The translations under genes and the position numbers were made by a program. Positions 44,362 through 54,436 of a DNA stretch of 64,000 bases are shown in pieces. Source of the DNA: Enterococcus alcedinis (lineage in GTDB: Bacteria > Bacillota > Bacilli > Lactobacillales > Enterococcaceae); the NCBI RefSeq assembly GCF_014635985.1, contig NZ_BMDT01000012.1, forward strand, positions 38,793-102,792. Reading direction: 5' to 3'. The notes beneath the pieces are model-generated. The model was given only the letters and a program-made list of their open reading frames with translations. It was not told the origin of the DNA and did not search any database. Within the stretch, counting starts at the first letter, position 1, and every line of letters begins with the position of its first letter.

Positions 44362-44704
44362 TTAAAAGCACTCCTTCTCTCAACGATTTGACTCTCGTCT
44401 CAATCTTACTCCTTTCCCTGATTTATTTCACGTATTTATCGTAACATTTAAGCGCTTTCTTTAGTTTCCGTTTTTTAACAACATTATGGGCAGATGTTGA
44501 TATTTAATCGAGAACGACTTGTTCTCCCAATTCACTTTTACTTTTTTGCGGCTACTTTGCTATTGCGTCTTAAGATTTATAATTTTTCCTTTCTTTTCTA
44601 TTTTCTATACCTCCTTCTTTCGCTATGTTTACGCTTCATTTTTAATCCTCTATACTTAAAAACAAGACAATAAATTGATAATAAAAGGAGTGTTATTCAA
44701 GAAT
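44362..44704. promoter_or_regulatory. Divergent control region between AraC and GH43 genes
   Basis: It holds ATTTAAGCGCTTTCT (44446-44460), one mismatch from the CcpA cre consensus WTGNAANCGNWNNCW; two palindromes, CAACAT-N9-ATGTTG (44479-44499) and GAGAAC-N5-GTTCTC (44510-44526); and a possible plus-strand promoter TTTACG/TATACT (44627-44632 and 44651-44656, 18 apart) for the GH43 gene. Confidence 0.55.
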
Positions 44705-46840
44705 ATGAATCACGTAAAAAATCATTCTTCCGATACATTGGCATCTGTATGGATTGCCGACAATAATGATGGAACATACACCAATAATATCCTTTGGGCG
44801 GACTATCCAGACACAGATGTCATTCGCGTAGAAGATACCTATTATTTAATTTCTACCAGCATGCACTTATTCCCAGGGGCACCCATTTTAAGTTCAAAAG
44901 ATCTCATTCATTGGAAATATCATAGCTATGCCTTACCATATGATCAACTTTTATTACTGGCAAATGAAGGGCATTCCTTAGATTTACTCAATGAGCATAT
45001 TTATGATAAAGGGGCTTGGGCAGGGAGTCTTCGATACCATCCGATTTTGAAAAAATTTTATTATTTAGTTAATATGCAAGATGGAACTCCTGAAGAATAT
45101 GCTATTTTAAGTATCGCCGACGATGCAGTTGGCCCTTGGAAATTGTATCGACTTTCTCAACGTCTCTATGACCCTGGTTTACTTTTTGATGACGATGGTA
45201 CCGCCTATGTTGTCCATGGTCAAGGACAACTTTACCTATCTCGTCTCAAGCTCATTGACTCGCTCACTGGCGAATACATTGTCGATGATACTTTCGTTGC
45301 TCCTGATGACAATAATCATTACGATAAACCGCTATATGATTATAAAGAAGGTTATTATAATGAAGGTGCTCATGCATACAAAATCAAAGATACCTATTAT
45401 ATTTTAACCACACCTACCTGGGCAGGAACAGATACTAAAAAAGAAATTTGCATTCAAACAAAAGACATAGTCAATGGCCCATATTCGGTAAGCGATATCC
45501 ATTCTAGTTTTATGAATTTTGGAGAAAATGGCATCCACCAAGGTGGTATTGTAGACGTCCCTCAAACCAACGGCGAAAGCGAATGGTGGTCCGTGATTTT
45601 TCAAGATAGACATAAATTGGGTCGGACACCTACACTTCAACCTGTATTTTGGGAAAAGGACGAAAATAATCTCGAGTGGCCTATGATTGGTGCTCGAAAT
45701 AAAAAAGGTTGCCTCGCCGTTCCAACCTTTCAAAAACCTACAATCACGACAAATTTTCCAGCTACTTCCTCCAAAACAATTCAGTACTTTGATGATTTTT
45801 CAGAAAAAGAACTCGACTTATGTTGGCAATGGAATCATATTCCTGACGATAGTAAATGGAGCCTAGCGGAACGCCCTGGATATTTACGCCTCTATACAAC
45901 TACGGTAACGACTGATTTTTCGTGTGCTCAAAACACACTACGACAACGAGTCATCGGTCCACAAAGTACTGCAACAGTCCGACTAGTTATTCAACAAATG
46001 AATCCCGGCGATATCGCAGGGATTGCGGTTCACCAACAAGACTATAATTATATTGGTATAAAATCTTCTGAAAATGGTGAGGAGAAAAAAATTATTATAA
46101 ATGACAACGGTAAAGAAATGGCTACCGCGTCTCTTCCATCGGATATTTCAGAAGTGTGGATTCGCGCGACGACTATTAAGATGGAATATCGCAGTCAATT
46201 TTCATATAGTTTTGATGGTATAAACTACACACAACTAGGCGATACTTATGAAATGCATTATGGAAATTATGTTGGAATGGGATTTGGAGTCTTCCATTTC
46301 GCCACCAAACAGCTAGGTGGATTCATTGATATCGATTCTTTCGAGATAAATACTAGTACATTAAAAGAGAATCTTAAACCATTCGGAACCAAAATTGAAG
46401 CCGAACACTATGATAATCAAAAATATGAACTACAACAAAACGTCAAAGCACAACATTTACACAATCCCCTAACAACGTGGACAGCCGATTCCCATCCAAC
46501 GAGTCTGTTAACAAAATGGGGAAGCGCCTTTGACTTATCCTTAGATAATCTTCACAACGGTGATTGGGTTCAATATAATCAAGTCGATCTAGCTAATGGA
46601 GCTCTTAATTTTATCGCACGGATTTCTTCAATCGCAACTGGAGGTAAACTTGAAGTTCGGCTAAATCACTGGGATGGTCCTCTCCTAGCCTCGTTGAAGC
46701 TTCCTTGTACAGAAAATAGAGAAGTTTTCCAAGAAATTCATGGTGAAATGGACACTTCAATCACTGGTACTCAAACAATTTATCTAGTCTATTATGGACC
46801 AGATAAAATTTGTCGAGTGAATTGGTTTTTATTTAGATAA
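44705..46840 (+). CDS. GH43 family beta-xylosidase/arabinofuranosidase with C-terminal CBM6-like domain
   Basis: A 711-residue protein without signal peptide. The N-terminal five-bladed propeller begins WADYPDTDVIRVEDTYYLISTSM (general base Asp), continues YDPGLLFDDDGTAYVVHG and has EGAHAYKIKDTYYILTT with the acid Glu; this looks like GH43 subfamily 12. A beta-sandwich follows (about 365-560), then a CBM6-like domain from IEAEHYDNQKYELQ to the end. It should release arabinose or xylose from imported oligosaccharides. AAAGGAG is upstream of the ATG at 44705, though at a long spacing, so the exact start is uncertain. Confidence 0.8.
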   Translation: MNHVKNHSSDTLASVWIADNNDGTYTNNILWADYPDTDVIRVEDTYYLISTSMHLFPGAPILSSKDLIHWKYHSYALPYDQLLLLANEGHSLDLLNEHIYDKGAWAGSLRYHPILKKFYYLVNMQDGTPEEYAILSIADDAVGPWKLYRLSQRLYDPGLLFDDDGTAYVVHGQGQLYLSRLKLIDSLTGEYIVDDTFVAPDDNNHYDKPLYDYKEGYYNEGAHAYKIKDTYYILTTPTWAGTDTKKEICIQTKDIVNGPYSVSDIHSSFMNFGENGIHQGGIVDVPQTNGESEWWSVIFQDRHKLGRTPTLQPVFWEKDENNLEWPMIGARNKKGCLAVPTFQKPTITTNFPATSSKTIQYFDDFSEKELDLCWQWNHIPDDSKWSLAERPGYLRLYTTTVTTDFSCAQNTLRQRVIGPQSTATVRLVIQQMNPGDIAGIAVHQQDYNYIGIKSSENGEEKKIIINDNGKEMATASLPSDISEVWIRATTIKMEYRSQFSYSFDGINYTQLGDTYEMHYGNYVGMGFGVFHFATKQLGGFIDIDSFEINTSTLKENLKPFGTKIEAEHYDNQKYELQQNVKAQHLHNPLTTWTADSHPTSLLTKWGSAFDLSLDNLHNGDWVQYNQVDLANGALNFIARISSIATGGKLEVRLNHWDGPLLASLKLPCTENREVFQEIHGEMDTSITGTQTIYLVYYGPDKICRVNWFLFR

Positions 46841-46853
46841 GTAATCGTAAGCG

Positions 46854-46906
46854 TGATAAAAGTCAGTTTTCTTCTGAGTAACTTCAGAAGAAGCTGATTT
46901 TTATCA
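46854..46906 (+). terminator. Intrinsic terminator after the GH43 gene
   Basis: TGATAAAAGTCAGTTTTCTTCTGA and TCAGAAGAAGCTGATTTTTATCA form a long hairpin between the GH43 and DUF624 genes. Confidence 0.7.
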
Positions 46907-47037
46907 TACTTCTATTTATAATATTTTCATTTTTTGTTTGTTTTTTTACCATCTTCTTCGCTTTCTTTCTATCCTATTTTTATTTCGTTATAATTTACAT
47001 ATGCTAAAAATTAAAAACGAAAGGTTGCTGTTTTGAT

Positions 47038-47670
47038 ATGAAAAAAATATTCAATTTAGATAATAAGTTTTTTAATTTTATGGGTAAAGTAGCTGATATC
47101 ATGATTTTGAATCTACTTTTTCTATTAACTTCACTTCCAATTATTACAATTGGTCCCTCGCTTACTGCTTTATATTCCGTCTCTTTAAAAAAGAGTGCAG
47201 GTAGTTCGTCCTATATTGTTAAAGAATACTTTCAAGCATGGCGTACAAATTTTAAACAAAGTTCCATTCTGGGGTGCTTTTCATTACTTGCATTTTTATT
47301 ACTTTTTATGAATCTTATCATAGAAGTCAATCATTCATTTTATCTTTTTTTTCGTATAACAACACTTCTCTCACTCTTTTTATATACGACTATTACACTC
47401 TATGCTTTTCCAATGCTCGCTAAGTTTGATAATACCATTAAGAATACTATCATTAATTCCTTTTTATTATCTCTCAAACATTTTTTTACGACATGTGCAC
47501 TTTTCGGATCGGCTGCATTTTTTATTTTAATTACTTTGGCTTTTCCACCAATGATTGAAATGACTTCCATGGCTTGGTTCTTATTCTTTTTTGCAGTCAT
47601 CGCCCGAATTCAGGCAACTTTTTTACACAAAATTTTCGATCGTTATCTCACAGAAGTCGTTGAACCATAA
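47038..47670 (+). CDS. DUF624 (YesL-like) membrane protein
   Basis: A 210-residue protein with five or six hydrophobic segments, starting FNLDNKFFNFMGKVADIMILNLLFLLTSLPIITIGPSLTALYSVSLK, the typical DUF624 opening. In Bacillus subtilis the family member YesL lies beside YesM/YesN and Lpl-type importers in a pectin (rhamnogalacturonan) cluster, which agrees with the genes around it here. Its molecular role is unknown. Confidence 0.85.
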   Translation: MKKIFNLDNKFFNFMGKVADIMILNLLFLLTSLPIITIGPSLTALYSVSLKKSAGSSSYIVKEYFQAWRTNFKQSSILGCFSLLAFLLLFMNLIIEVNHSFYLFFRITTLLSLFLYTTITLYAFPMLAKFDNTIKNTIINSFLLSLKHFFTTCALFGSAAFFILITLAFPPMIEMTSMAWFLFFFAVIARIQATFLHKIFDRYLTEVVEP

Positions 47671-47733
47671 AAAAACTGAGACTGCCTCTAACGTTAGCTT
47701 TTCATTCTAACATTGAGGGAATCTCAGTTTTTT
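47670..47733. terminator. Bidirectional intrinsic terminator
   Basis: AAAAAACTGAGA and TCTCAGTTTTTT with further pairing inside (CCTC/GAGG, CTAACGTTAG region) separate the convergent DUF624 and GH43 genes. Confidence 0.8.
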
Positions 47734-49126
47734 ATTTTTTTAAGAACCAAAAAGCTGCTATTTCACAAAAACCTTCATTTTGCTCACTTTCAAATTCGAA
47801 ATAAATTGTATGTATTCCAGTAGTATCTAAGATCTCTTCTTCCATGACAATCCACTCTTGACCCATTCCAGGAGAAATTTGTAGCAGACCAATTTCTGGT
47901 CCTTCTGGATCATCCAGTCGGACTTTTATTTTCCCTACGTTTAATGGTTTGAGTTCCATATGAATCGACATTTCACCTACCGCTTCACCAAAATGAAAGT
48001 CTTTATACTCTACGCAATTCCCATCTTTAATTTGAACAAGCGGATAGATTCGGTCCTTACCTCTTTCTACTTTATCTATAAAACAACTCGCAGGATAACC
48101 ATTTATTCTTACATGAGTTACGTAAGATGCTTCAATTCTTTCATAGGGAGAAGGAGGACCTTCAAATCCGTGGTTTGTCATCGTTGCTATCTGAATCTTG
48201 CCATCCTCATCCATCTGGAGTGCTTCAACACAGACCCTACGACGCATATTACTATTACCAAATCCCCTATGATAAAAAATATACCATGTGCCGTTCACTT
48301 CACAAATAGAACCATGATTATTCCCTGGTTGCAAATCACAGCCATCATTATCTAAGATATGCCCTTGATAAGTATAAGGTCCTAACGGGTGATTTGCTGT
48401 AGCATAAGACATCATATGAATTCCTTGTCCTTTATCCGATGGGTATAAAATATAATAACGATTCTGAATTTTTCGAATCGAAGCCCCTTCATAAAATCCA
48501 AATCCTTGATCAGGGTTGTCTCTATCACCAAATAAATATTTTTTACTACTTCGTTTGGCAATCGAATACATTCCATTTTGATTTTGAGATAATTCAACTC
48601 CTACAAGTCCTTCTCCACCAAAAGTTTGCCGTTGTCCCCATATCAAGTAGAATCTATCGTCTTCTACATAGAGTGTCGGATCAATGCTTCCTAACTCTAG
48701 GCCATCATCATAAACAATTCTCTCAGCTGGTGAAAAGGGACCTTCCGGGACATCACTGACTGACATCCCTAATCCCCCACCACTAAAACAACTAGCCAAC
48801 CAATATTTTCCATCTTTATCAATCACATCCGGCGCATAAAGAATAGCATCATTCCAAGAAACACCATCTGCTTCTTCATCATCCCAAAAATAACCTTCTC
48901 CCTTTCGAGAAGCAAATGAAACGCCATGATCTGTCCAATCTGCTAAATTTGTTAAAGGGGCAGAATAGACTCGATACTGGTGAGAGCACCACGTCCCTTG
49001 GTCGTATAGATCACGAGAACCATATAAAAACAACCTTTCTTTGTGGTCACTCCCTGTAAAAATTCTTGCTTCAACATCCGGTATAAGTTCATCTAAAGCT
49101 AGCAGCGGATTGACTGTGCGTTTCAT
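47732..49126 (-). CDS. GH43 family glycosidase with C-terminal CBM6-like domain
   Basis: A 464-residue enzyme without signal peptide. The propeller shows ARIFTGSDHKERLFLYGSRD at the start, APDVIDKDGKYWLASC, and GSIDPTLYVEDDRFYLIWGQR (base and pKa-modulating Asp); the acid Glu is probably in FYEGASIRKIQNRYYILY. Residues from about 340 form a CBM6-like sandwich (MSIHMELKPLNVGKIKVRL). Likely an arabinosidase or exo-galactanase-type enzyme. The ATG at 49126 follows GGAGGA. It sits directly after the GH35 gene (16 bases). Confidence 0.8.
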   Translation of the reverse strand: MKRTVNPLLALDELIPDVEARIFTGSDHKERLFLYGSRDLYDQGTWCSHQYRVYSAPLTNLADWTDHGVSFASRKGEGYFWDDEEADGVSWNDAILYAPDVIDKDGKYWLASCFSGGGLGMSVSDVPEGPFSPAERIVYDDGLELGSIDPTLYVEDDRFYLIWGQRQTFGGEGLVGVELSQNQNGMYSIAKRSSKKYLFGDRDNPDQGFGFYEGASIRKIQNRYYILYPSDKGQGIHMMSYATANHPLGPYTYQGHILDNDGCDLQPGNNHGSICEVNGTWYIFYHRGFGNSNMRRRVCVEALQMDEDGKIQIATMTNHGFEGPPSPYERIEASYVTHVRINGYPASCFIDKVERGKDRIYPLVQIKDGNCVEYKDFHFGEAVGEMSIHMELKPLNVGKIKVRLDDPEGPEIGLLQISPGMGQEWIVMEEEILDTTGIHTIYFEFESEQNEGFCEIAAFWFLKK

Positions 49127-49141
49127 AAAATATTCCTCCAT

Positions 49142-50887
49142 CTATCCTAAATCAGGCTCGTCCTTAAATGAAATCGTATCGACTGCTTTTCCATCTGTCT
49201 CAAATACAATAATTTCATTGTTCCCTTGATTTAAGAATGGTCCGGGAATATACAAGCGTTTCTGAGGTCCAACTTCCCAGAAGCGTCCAATATTTTTACC
49301 ATTCACAAAAATAACACCTTTACCAAATCCTTCGACATCGATAAATGTATCACCAATTTCATCTACTTGTAAATTAAATTTATAAAATGCCGGATTGCCT
49401 TCTTGATATCCTCTTGAATAATCAACTTTAGAGATATCATCTAATGGTAATGGATACATATCCCATCCCATATGGAAAGTGCGATTAATTTGAACACCAT
49501 GCGTAATCCCTTTTTTCTGTAGCTCAATTTCTGGCCCGTAGTTGACTCTTCCTCTATTTTCCATCAAGATGTCTAACATTCCTTCTTCGTTCTCAAATTC
49601 GAAACCAGTTGTTTTGTGCATTTCATCGTCGTCTCGGATATCAACTTGTTGACCATCTGCAAATAAAATAGCACGGTCCATTCCACCACGAATTTTGCAA
49701 GATTCAATCTTTTTCCCTCTTGTAATCGTGCTTCGGTATAGCACATACCCGTAGTTTTGACCTAGTTCTTCCATAGATAATGGCATTGCATCTCTCACTG
49801 GTGTACTCAATGTATCCAAGGTTTCAAATAAACCAACTTTTTCTACTAATTTTAAGCTGCCATAAGCTTTTCTTTTAATCTCTGTACTAAACTCGACTTC
49901 AGGAATCTTACGGAATTTAGAAATCACTTTTTGGAATTCTAAGTACTTCTTAGTAATTTGACCATCTTCTGTGAGCGGCGCATCGTAATCATAAGAAGTG
50001 ACATCTGCACCTACTTTATCGTCATAGTTCGAGCCATTCATAAAACCAAAATTCGTACCGCCATGGAACATATAAAAGTTTACGTGTCCCCGTTCTAACA
50101 TTTCTTCTAAAGATTTTGCGTGTTCTTTATAATCAACAACACTATGTTCTTTCATGCCCCAATGGTCAAACCACCCAACCCAAAATTCCATACACATCAA
50201 TGGTTGTTCGCCAATTACTTTTTTCACCTCAGCAAATCGTTCTGCACCTTTTGAACCAAAGTTCGCTGTTTGCCAAGCTCCCTCTACTTTTCCATCATCC
50301 AAGTACTGTTTACCTGGACCATCTGAAGTCACGAATGGGACATTCACGCCTCGTTCAACCATCAAGTCTTTTAATGCATTTAAGTATTCTTTGTCATTCC
50401 CGTAAGAACCATATTCGTTTTCAATTTGGAACATTAGAATTGGACCACCATTTGAAATTTGATACGGTGCAACTAGCGGAATTAATTGATCGTAGTAACG
50501 AGCAACATAATCTAAGTAAACTTTATTATAGCAACGTAAACGAATGCCATGTTTTGTTAGTAACCATGCTGGGAATCCACCAAACTCCCACTCTGCACAA
50601 ATATAAGGTGAAGGACGTAAAATCACATATAGCCCTAATTCTTGTGCAATTTCAATAAAACGACATAAGTCAGCGTCCTCTTTAAAATGGAATTCCCCTT
50701 CATTTGGTTCATGGATATTCCATGCGACATAAGTTTCAACCGTGTTACATCCCATTGCTTTTAATTTTTCTAAACGATCTCTCCAATACTCCGGAACTAC
50801 ACGATAATAGTGAATACTCCCAGATATGATTTGTAACTTCTCTCCATTTAAATAAATCTCTTCATTGATTTCAATTGTATTTTGCAT
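49142..50887 (-). CDS. GH35 beta-galactosidase
   Basis: A 581-residue enzyme. The GH35 opening ISGSIHYYRVVPEYWRDRLEKLKAMGCNTVETYVAWNIHEP is complete, the acid/base is Glu158 in QIENEYGSYG, and the nucleophile is Glu234 in CMEFWVGWFDHWG. C-terminal jelly-roll domains end with GKNIGRFWEVGPQKRLYIPGPFL. No signal peptide, so it works in the cytoplasm on imported beta-galactosides. The start at 50887 follows TTGGAG. Part of the minus-strand operon binding protein-permease-permease-GH2-GH35-GH43. Confidence 0.92.
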   Translation of the reverse strand: MQNTIEINEEIYLNGEKLQIISGSIHYYRVVPEYWRDRLEKLKAMGCNTVETYVAWNIHEPNEGEFHFKEDADLCRFIEIAQELGLYVILRPSPYICAEWEFGGFPAWLLTKHGIRLRCYNKVYLDYVARYYDQLIPLVAPYQISNGGPILMFQIENEYGSYGNDKEYLNALKDLMVERGVNVPFVTSDGPGKQYLDDGKVEGAWQTANFGSKGAERFAEVKKVIGEQPLMCMEFWVGWFDHWGMKEHSVVDYKEHAKSLEEMLERGHVNFYMFHGGTNFGFMNGSNYDDKVGADVTSYDYDAPLTEDGQITKKYLEFQKVISKFRKIPEVEFSTEIKRKAYGSLKLVEKVGLFETLDTLSTPVRDAMPLSMEELGQNYGYVLYRSTITRGKKIESCKIRGGMDRAILFADGQQVDIRDDDEMHKTTGFEFENEEGMLDILMENRGRVNYGPEIELQKKGITHGVQINRTFHMGWDMYPLPLDDISKVDYSRGYQEGNPAFYKFNLQVDEIGDTFIDVEGFGKGVIFVNGKNIGRFWEVGPQKRLYIPGPFLNQGNNEIIVFETDGKAVDTISFKDEPDLG

Positions 50888-50907
50888 TGATTTCTCCAAT
50901 CTTTTAA

Positions 50908-53900
50908 TTAAAATTGTATTTTATATGTTCGTTTCCCTGTTCCCGAAGCAGCATAAACATTGATTTCTAAATTGCCACCACAATCGTCGCGGTGAATCGA
51001 CACCGGTTGAGCATACAAGATATTATGTTCTTCGGTTTGACTTAACATGTTTCCAGATATTTCAATTTTTGCATCTGGATCAAAAGCTAATGCCTTTATA
51101 GTTAAAACTTCTTGCGTAGGTAAACGATACTCTAAAATATTTGGTTCGAAAACAAGAGGATTCTCTTGAACCAGAATTCCAGATAATGCATATTCGTTCA
51201 CGCTATCGACACCATAATTTTCGTAAATTTCAATTTTTTGAATCCCAGCAAGTAACTTGCCGTCAACGCTGACAAATTTGACTTTAATATATCGAACTTC
51301 CTGTGCGGTAAATAAGTCCAGTACACCATTCGACCATGATGTTCGACGGTTTTCAGTTTGCTTTGTCCAATCGCGACCATTTTTTGATGTATGAATTTCA
51401 TACTGATAAAAAGTACAATCAGACCCCATCTGCCCACCTACAAGAATTTTTATATTGCGAATTTGATAAGTCTCTTCTAAATCGACTTGCCACTCTTGGT
51501 TACCCTCTCTCGGATTTTTACCGAACCAAGCTCCACCTGTCCAAATAGCTCCGGATTGTTCTGAATTCACAGTTGCGCTTGTTGGTTTATTAAAAGCAAT
51601 ATTACGAGACAGTTCTGTCGCTTCTTCATCGATCATTTCTTGCCATAAGTACGGTGACAAGAGGAGAATCTCTGTTGGCATCGTTGATTGAAGTTCAATA
51701 CTAATTTCTTTCGCTCCTTCAACAACCATTTTTAAGCTACCAACATGACCTCTCCACCTTAAAACATTATCTAAGTACACGAGTAACTCTGCTTGTTCAT
51801 CCCCACTTTTAACGTAAGCATCCGTATAGAAATATGTTTCACCCTCTAGTTTCCAACTTGTCTTATCCGTAAGTAAAATACTTTCTGGATAAACTTCTCC
51901 TTCAATAATTGTAGTAGGAAAATATTGTGCATCGCCCGTCATTACATGGCTCCATAAATTCGACTGTCCTTTTTGTTCCTTTTCGGTAGGTGAAGAAACG
52001 ACTCCGTTAAAAGAAGTATTCAACATTGGCGAAAAAATTATGTCACCTTTCCCATCAATTAAATCTTTTCCTGATGCCTTTATTTCAAACTTACCGACTG
52101 AGTAACCCGCTTGAACATAAACTGAAGCTATTCCTGCTTCTGCCCAAGCCGGATTTGTTGCGGCTAATAAATCACCATCCCCTACAATTGTCGCATCACC
52201 TTCAACGGTAAAAAATATCTTTTGTTCAGCATTAGTGCAAAGAACACCCTTTTCATCAACAATTTCAGCTCGTACTAGGACAAGGTCGTTTCCATCAGCC
52301 TGTACTGGTACTCCGAGTGTATCAACTGAAATATTTAGATGATGTGGCTCCCCAGCAGTTTCTTTCGTTTCTTCAATCAATATTTTTCCTGATTGATCCA
52401 TTCCTCGAGCACGTAAAATACTCCCACTTTCATAAGGAACTTCTGCAAAGTAAAAGGGTGGATGCGGCAAGTAATTCGCCTCTTCTTTTTGGTAAGGTGT
52501 CTCTGTTTTTTCCCAAATAACTTCGCCATTTTTTTCAACCGTTAGGGTTACTTTATCCACATTACTATAAATATAAATTTCTCTTAATTCGTCTGTGCCA
52601 ATACAAATCAGCTTTTCACTTTTATCTAAGATTGGTGCTTTTTCTGTCCAATCGCTGGCAATATAGAGAATCAGGTTTTTATCTTGCTGGCTAGCATATG
52701 CCCAATAAGATGTTTTCGGTAAGCGATAGCCATCCCAAATTCCACACGGTGACATCAAACTACCTGCCCCACGACTATCAATTCCTGTCCAAATGGCTGC
52801 TCCAGTAAAGGCCGGATTTTCTGCTCTTATTTTATAACAACGTGCTAAACTATAATCTTCTGGCAAGTTTCTAAATAGCATTTGATTTGCTTTTATGAGA
52901 TTACGTGCTTCACCATGCGGATAAAACCCATCCGTGTTTCCTCTAGTTACTCGGCGAGAATTAAAGTCTCCATAGTATTCAATATAATGGTCTGTATACT
53001 CTCTAAGAAACATCACTGCTTTTTCTGTTTTTTCTAATGGATCTTGAAATCCATAAACAAATTCAGCATCTGTATCAATACCGTTAGCCTCCGCTCTCGC
53101 ATCATAGCCATAACTTTCCGCCGATACTTTTGCGTCTTTTTGCTCTGCTAACGCCACTAATGCCGAATCTCTAGAAAAACCACGAGGAACATGATAGGTT
53201 TCATTTAAAACTGTTTCATATGCTAAAATGCAAGGATGATTACGGTCTCGACGAACCATTTGTTGAATATTTTCTCTCACCCGCGAAGAGAACGGTTCTG
53301 GAGTATCTGTTGGATACCATTGCCAACCAGGTGTTGCTTCAAATACTAGTAATCCTAGTTCATCACAAGCATCTAAGAAGGCTTCTGACATAGGGTAATG
53401 AGCCCCTCGGACAACTTGAAATCCTGCTTCTTTAAATAGAATCGCATCTCTTTTTTGCATCGCTGCTGATGCGGCGTTTCCAATTACAGGATAATCTTGA
53501 TGACGATTAATTCCAGACAAAAATAGTTGAACTTCGCCATTAATTAAGACACCTTTTGTTCGATCGACCTCAATTTTCCGAATGCCAAATGGTGTTTCTT
53601 TACAATCGATTCGCTCACCATCTACGGAAAGCGAAACTTTTATTTTATAAAGGTTTGGATGTTCTAAATTCCATAGCTGAGGGTCCATAATCGTTATTTC
53701 TGCCACAATTTCTTGTAAACTATCAGCCGCCACTAAATTTTGTTTTTGCTTACGAACAACACTCTTTCCTTGATTGTCCACGACATCGTATTCAAAAAAA
53801 ACATTTGAAGCTTGATTTTTCATTGAGCGCACTTGAGTTCTCACTAAAAGAATCGCTTTTTCTTTGGTTATCATTGGATATTCAAGAATGATTCCCCCTT

Positions 53901-54432
53901 GATTTTCCATTTGTTCAAAAATTGGATCTGTAATAAAAATATCATCGACCGCTTCTAACCATATGTCTCGATACATGCCCCCAAAATAAGTGAAATCAAG
54001 TAAGGCTTGAGGTTTCCCGGGAGGTACTTGTCCGTCATCTCGATTATCCGCGCGGACCACCAAGCTATTTTCTCGGCCATCAAAATATGCTGCTTGATTT
54101 AATTTGACAACAAATGGCAAATAGCCACCATAGTTCGTATATAATAATTCACCATTTAACCAAACATCCGATACACCCATCACAGCTTCAAATGTCAAAT
54201 ACAGACTTTTTTTAGCTAATTCGTTTTCTAAAGTGAAGTACTTCAGATATGTTGCTACCCCTTGCGCTGTTGTGATTCCACGATGGGCATATGGTTCTAG
54301 ACGAAAAGTATGTGGTACAGTAACCTTTTCCCAATTATCGGGGAATTGATTTGGTCCCATTTCTTCAATCTGATTAACACAATCTTCTCTTATAAAATAC
54401 CAATCATTTTGTAAGCGCCATTTCTCCCTCAT
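50908..54432 (-). CDS. Large GH2 family glycosidase with discoidin-like domain
   Basis: A 1174-residue enzyme with no signal peptide. Domains in order: sugar-binding jelly roll (1-165), immunoglobulin-like domain (170-290), TIM barrel (290-600), Ig-like and DUF4982-like domains (about 600-830), an F5/8 type C (discoidin) domain near 955-1085, and a C-terminal beta domain. The acid/base is probably Glu411 in VLNETYHVP; the nucleophile may be Glu478 in FLREYTDHY, since the usual E-Y-G motif is not seen. Beta-galactosidase is likely but other exo-activities are possible. It lies 8 bases before GH35 and 4 after the permease gene. Confidence 0.82.
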   Translation of the reverse strand: MREKWRLQNDWYFIREDCVNQIEEMGPNQFPDNWEKVTVPHTFRLEPYAHRGITTAQGVATYLKYFTLENELAKKSLYLTFEAVMGVSDVWLNGELLYTNYGGYLPFVVKLNQAAYFDGRENSLVVRADNRDDGQVPPGKPQALLDFTYFGGMYRDIWLEAVDDIFITDPIFEQMENQGGIILEYPMITKEKAILLVRTQVRSMKNQASNVFFEYDVVDNQGKSVVRKQKQNLVAADSLQEIVAEITIMDPQLWNLEHPNLYKIKVSLSVDGERIDCKETPFGIRKIEVDRTKGVLINGEVQLFLSGINRHQDYPVIGNAASAAMQKRDAILFKEAGFQVVRGAHYPMSEAFLDACDELGLLVFEATPGWQWYPTDTPEPFSSRVRENIQQMVRRDRNHPCILAYETVLNETYHVPRGFSRDSALVALAEQKDAKVSAESYGYDARAEANGIDTDAEFVYGFQDPLEKTEKAVMFLREYTDHYIEYYGDFNSRRVTRGNTDGFYPHGEARNLIKANQMLFRNLPEDYSLARCYKIRAENPAFTGAAIWTGIDSRGAGSLMSPCGIWDGYRLPKTSYWAYASQQDKNLILYIASDWTEKAPILDKSEKLICIGTDELREIYIYSNVDKVTLTVEKNGEVIWEKTETPYQKEEANYLPHPPFYFAEVPYESGSILRARGMDQSGKILIEETKETAGEPHHLNISVDTLGVPVQADGNDLVLVRAEIVDEKGVLCTNAEQKIFFTVEGDATIVGDGDLLAATNPAWAEAGIASVYVQAGYSVGKFEIKASGKDLIDGKGDIIFSPMLNTSFNGVVSSPTEKEQKGQSNLWSHVMTGDAQYFPTTIIEGEVYPESILLTDKTSWKLEGETYFYTDAYVKSGDEQAELLVYLDNVLRWRGHVGSLKMVVEGAKEISIELQSTMPTEILLLSPYLWQEMIDEEATELSRNIAFNKPTSATVNSEQSGAIWTGGAWFGKNPREGNQEWQVDLEETYQIRNIKILVGGQMGSDCTFYQYEIHTSKNGRDWTKQTENRRTSWSNGVLDLFTAQEVRYIKVKFVSVDGKLLAGIQKIEIYENYGVDSVNEYALSGILVQENPLVFEPNILEYRLPTQEVLTIKALAFDPDAKIEISGNMLSQTEEHNILYAQPVSIHRDDCGGNLEINVYAASGTGKRTYKIQF

Positions 54433-54436
54433 TTTT

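Noticed and set aside
47960-48355. A 131-codon plus-strand frame inside the GH43 gene, and similar antisense frames over GH35 (50116-50658) and metE (5687-6037)
   Set aside because: They lie fully inside strongly supported genes on the other strand, with no binding sites or family features.
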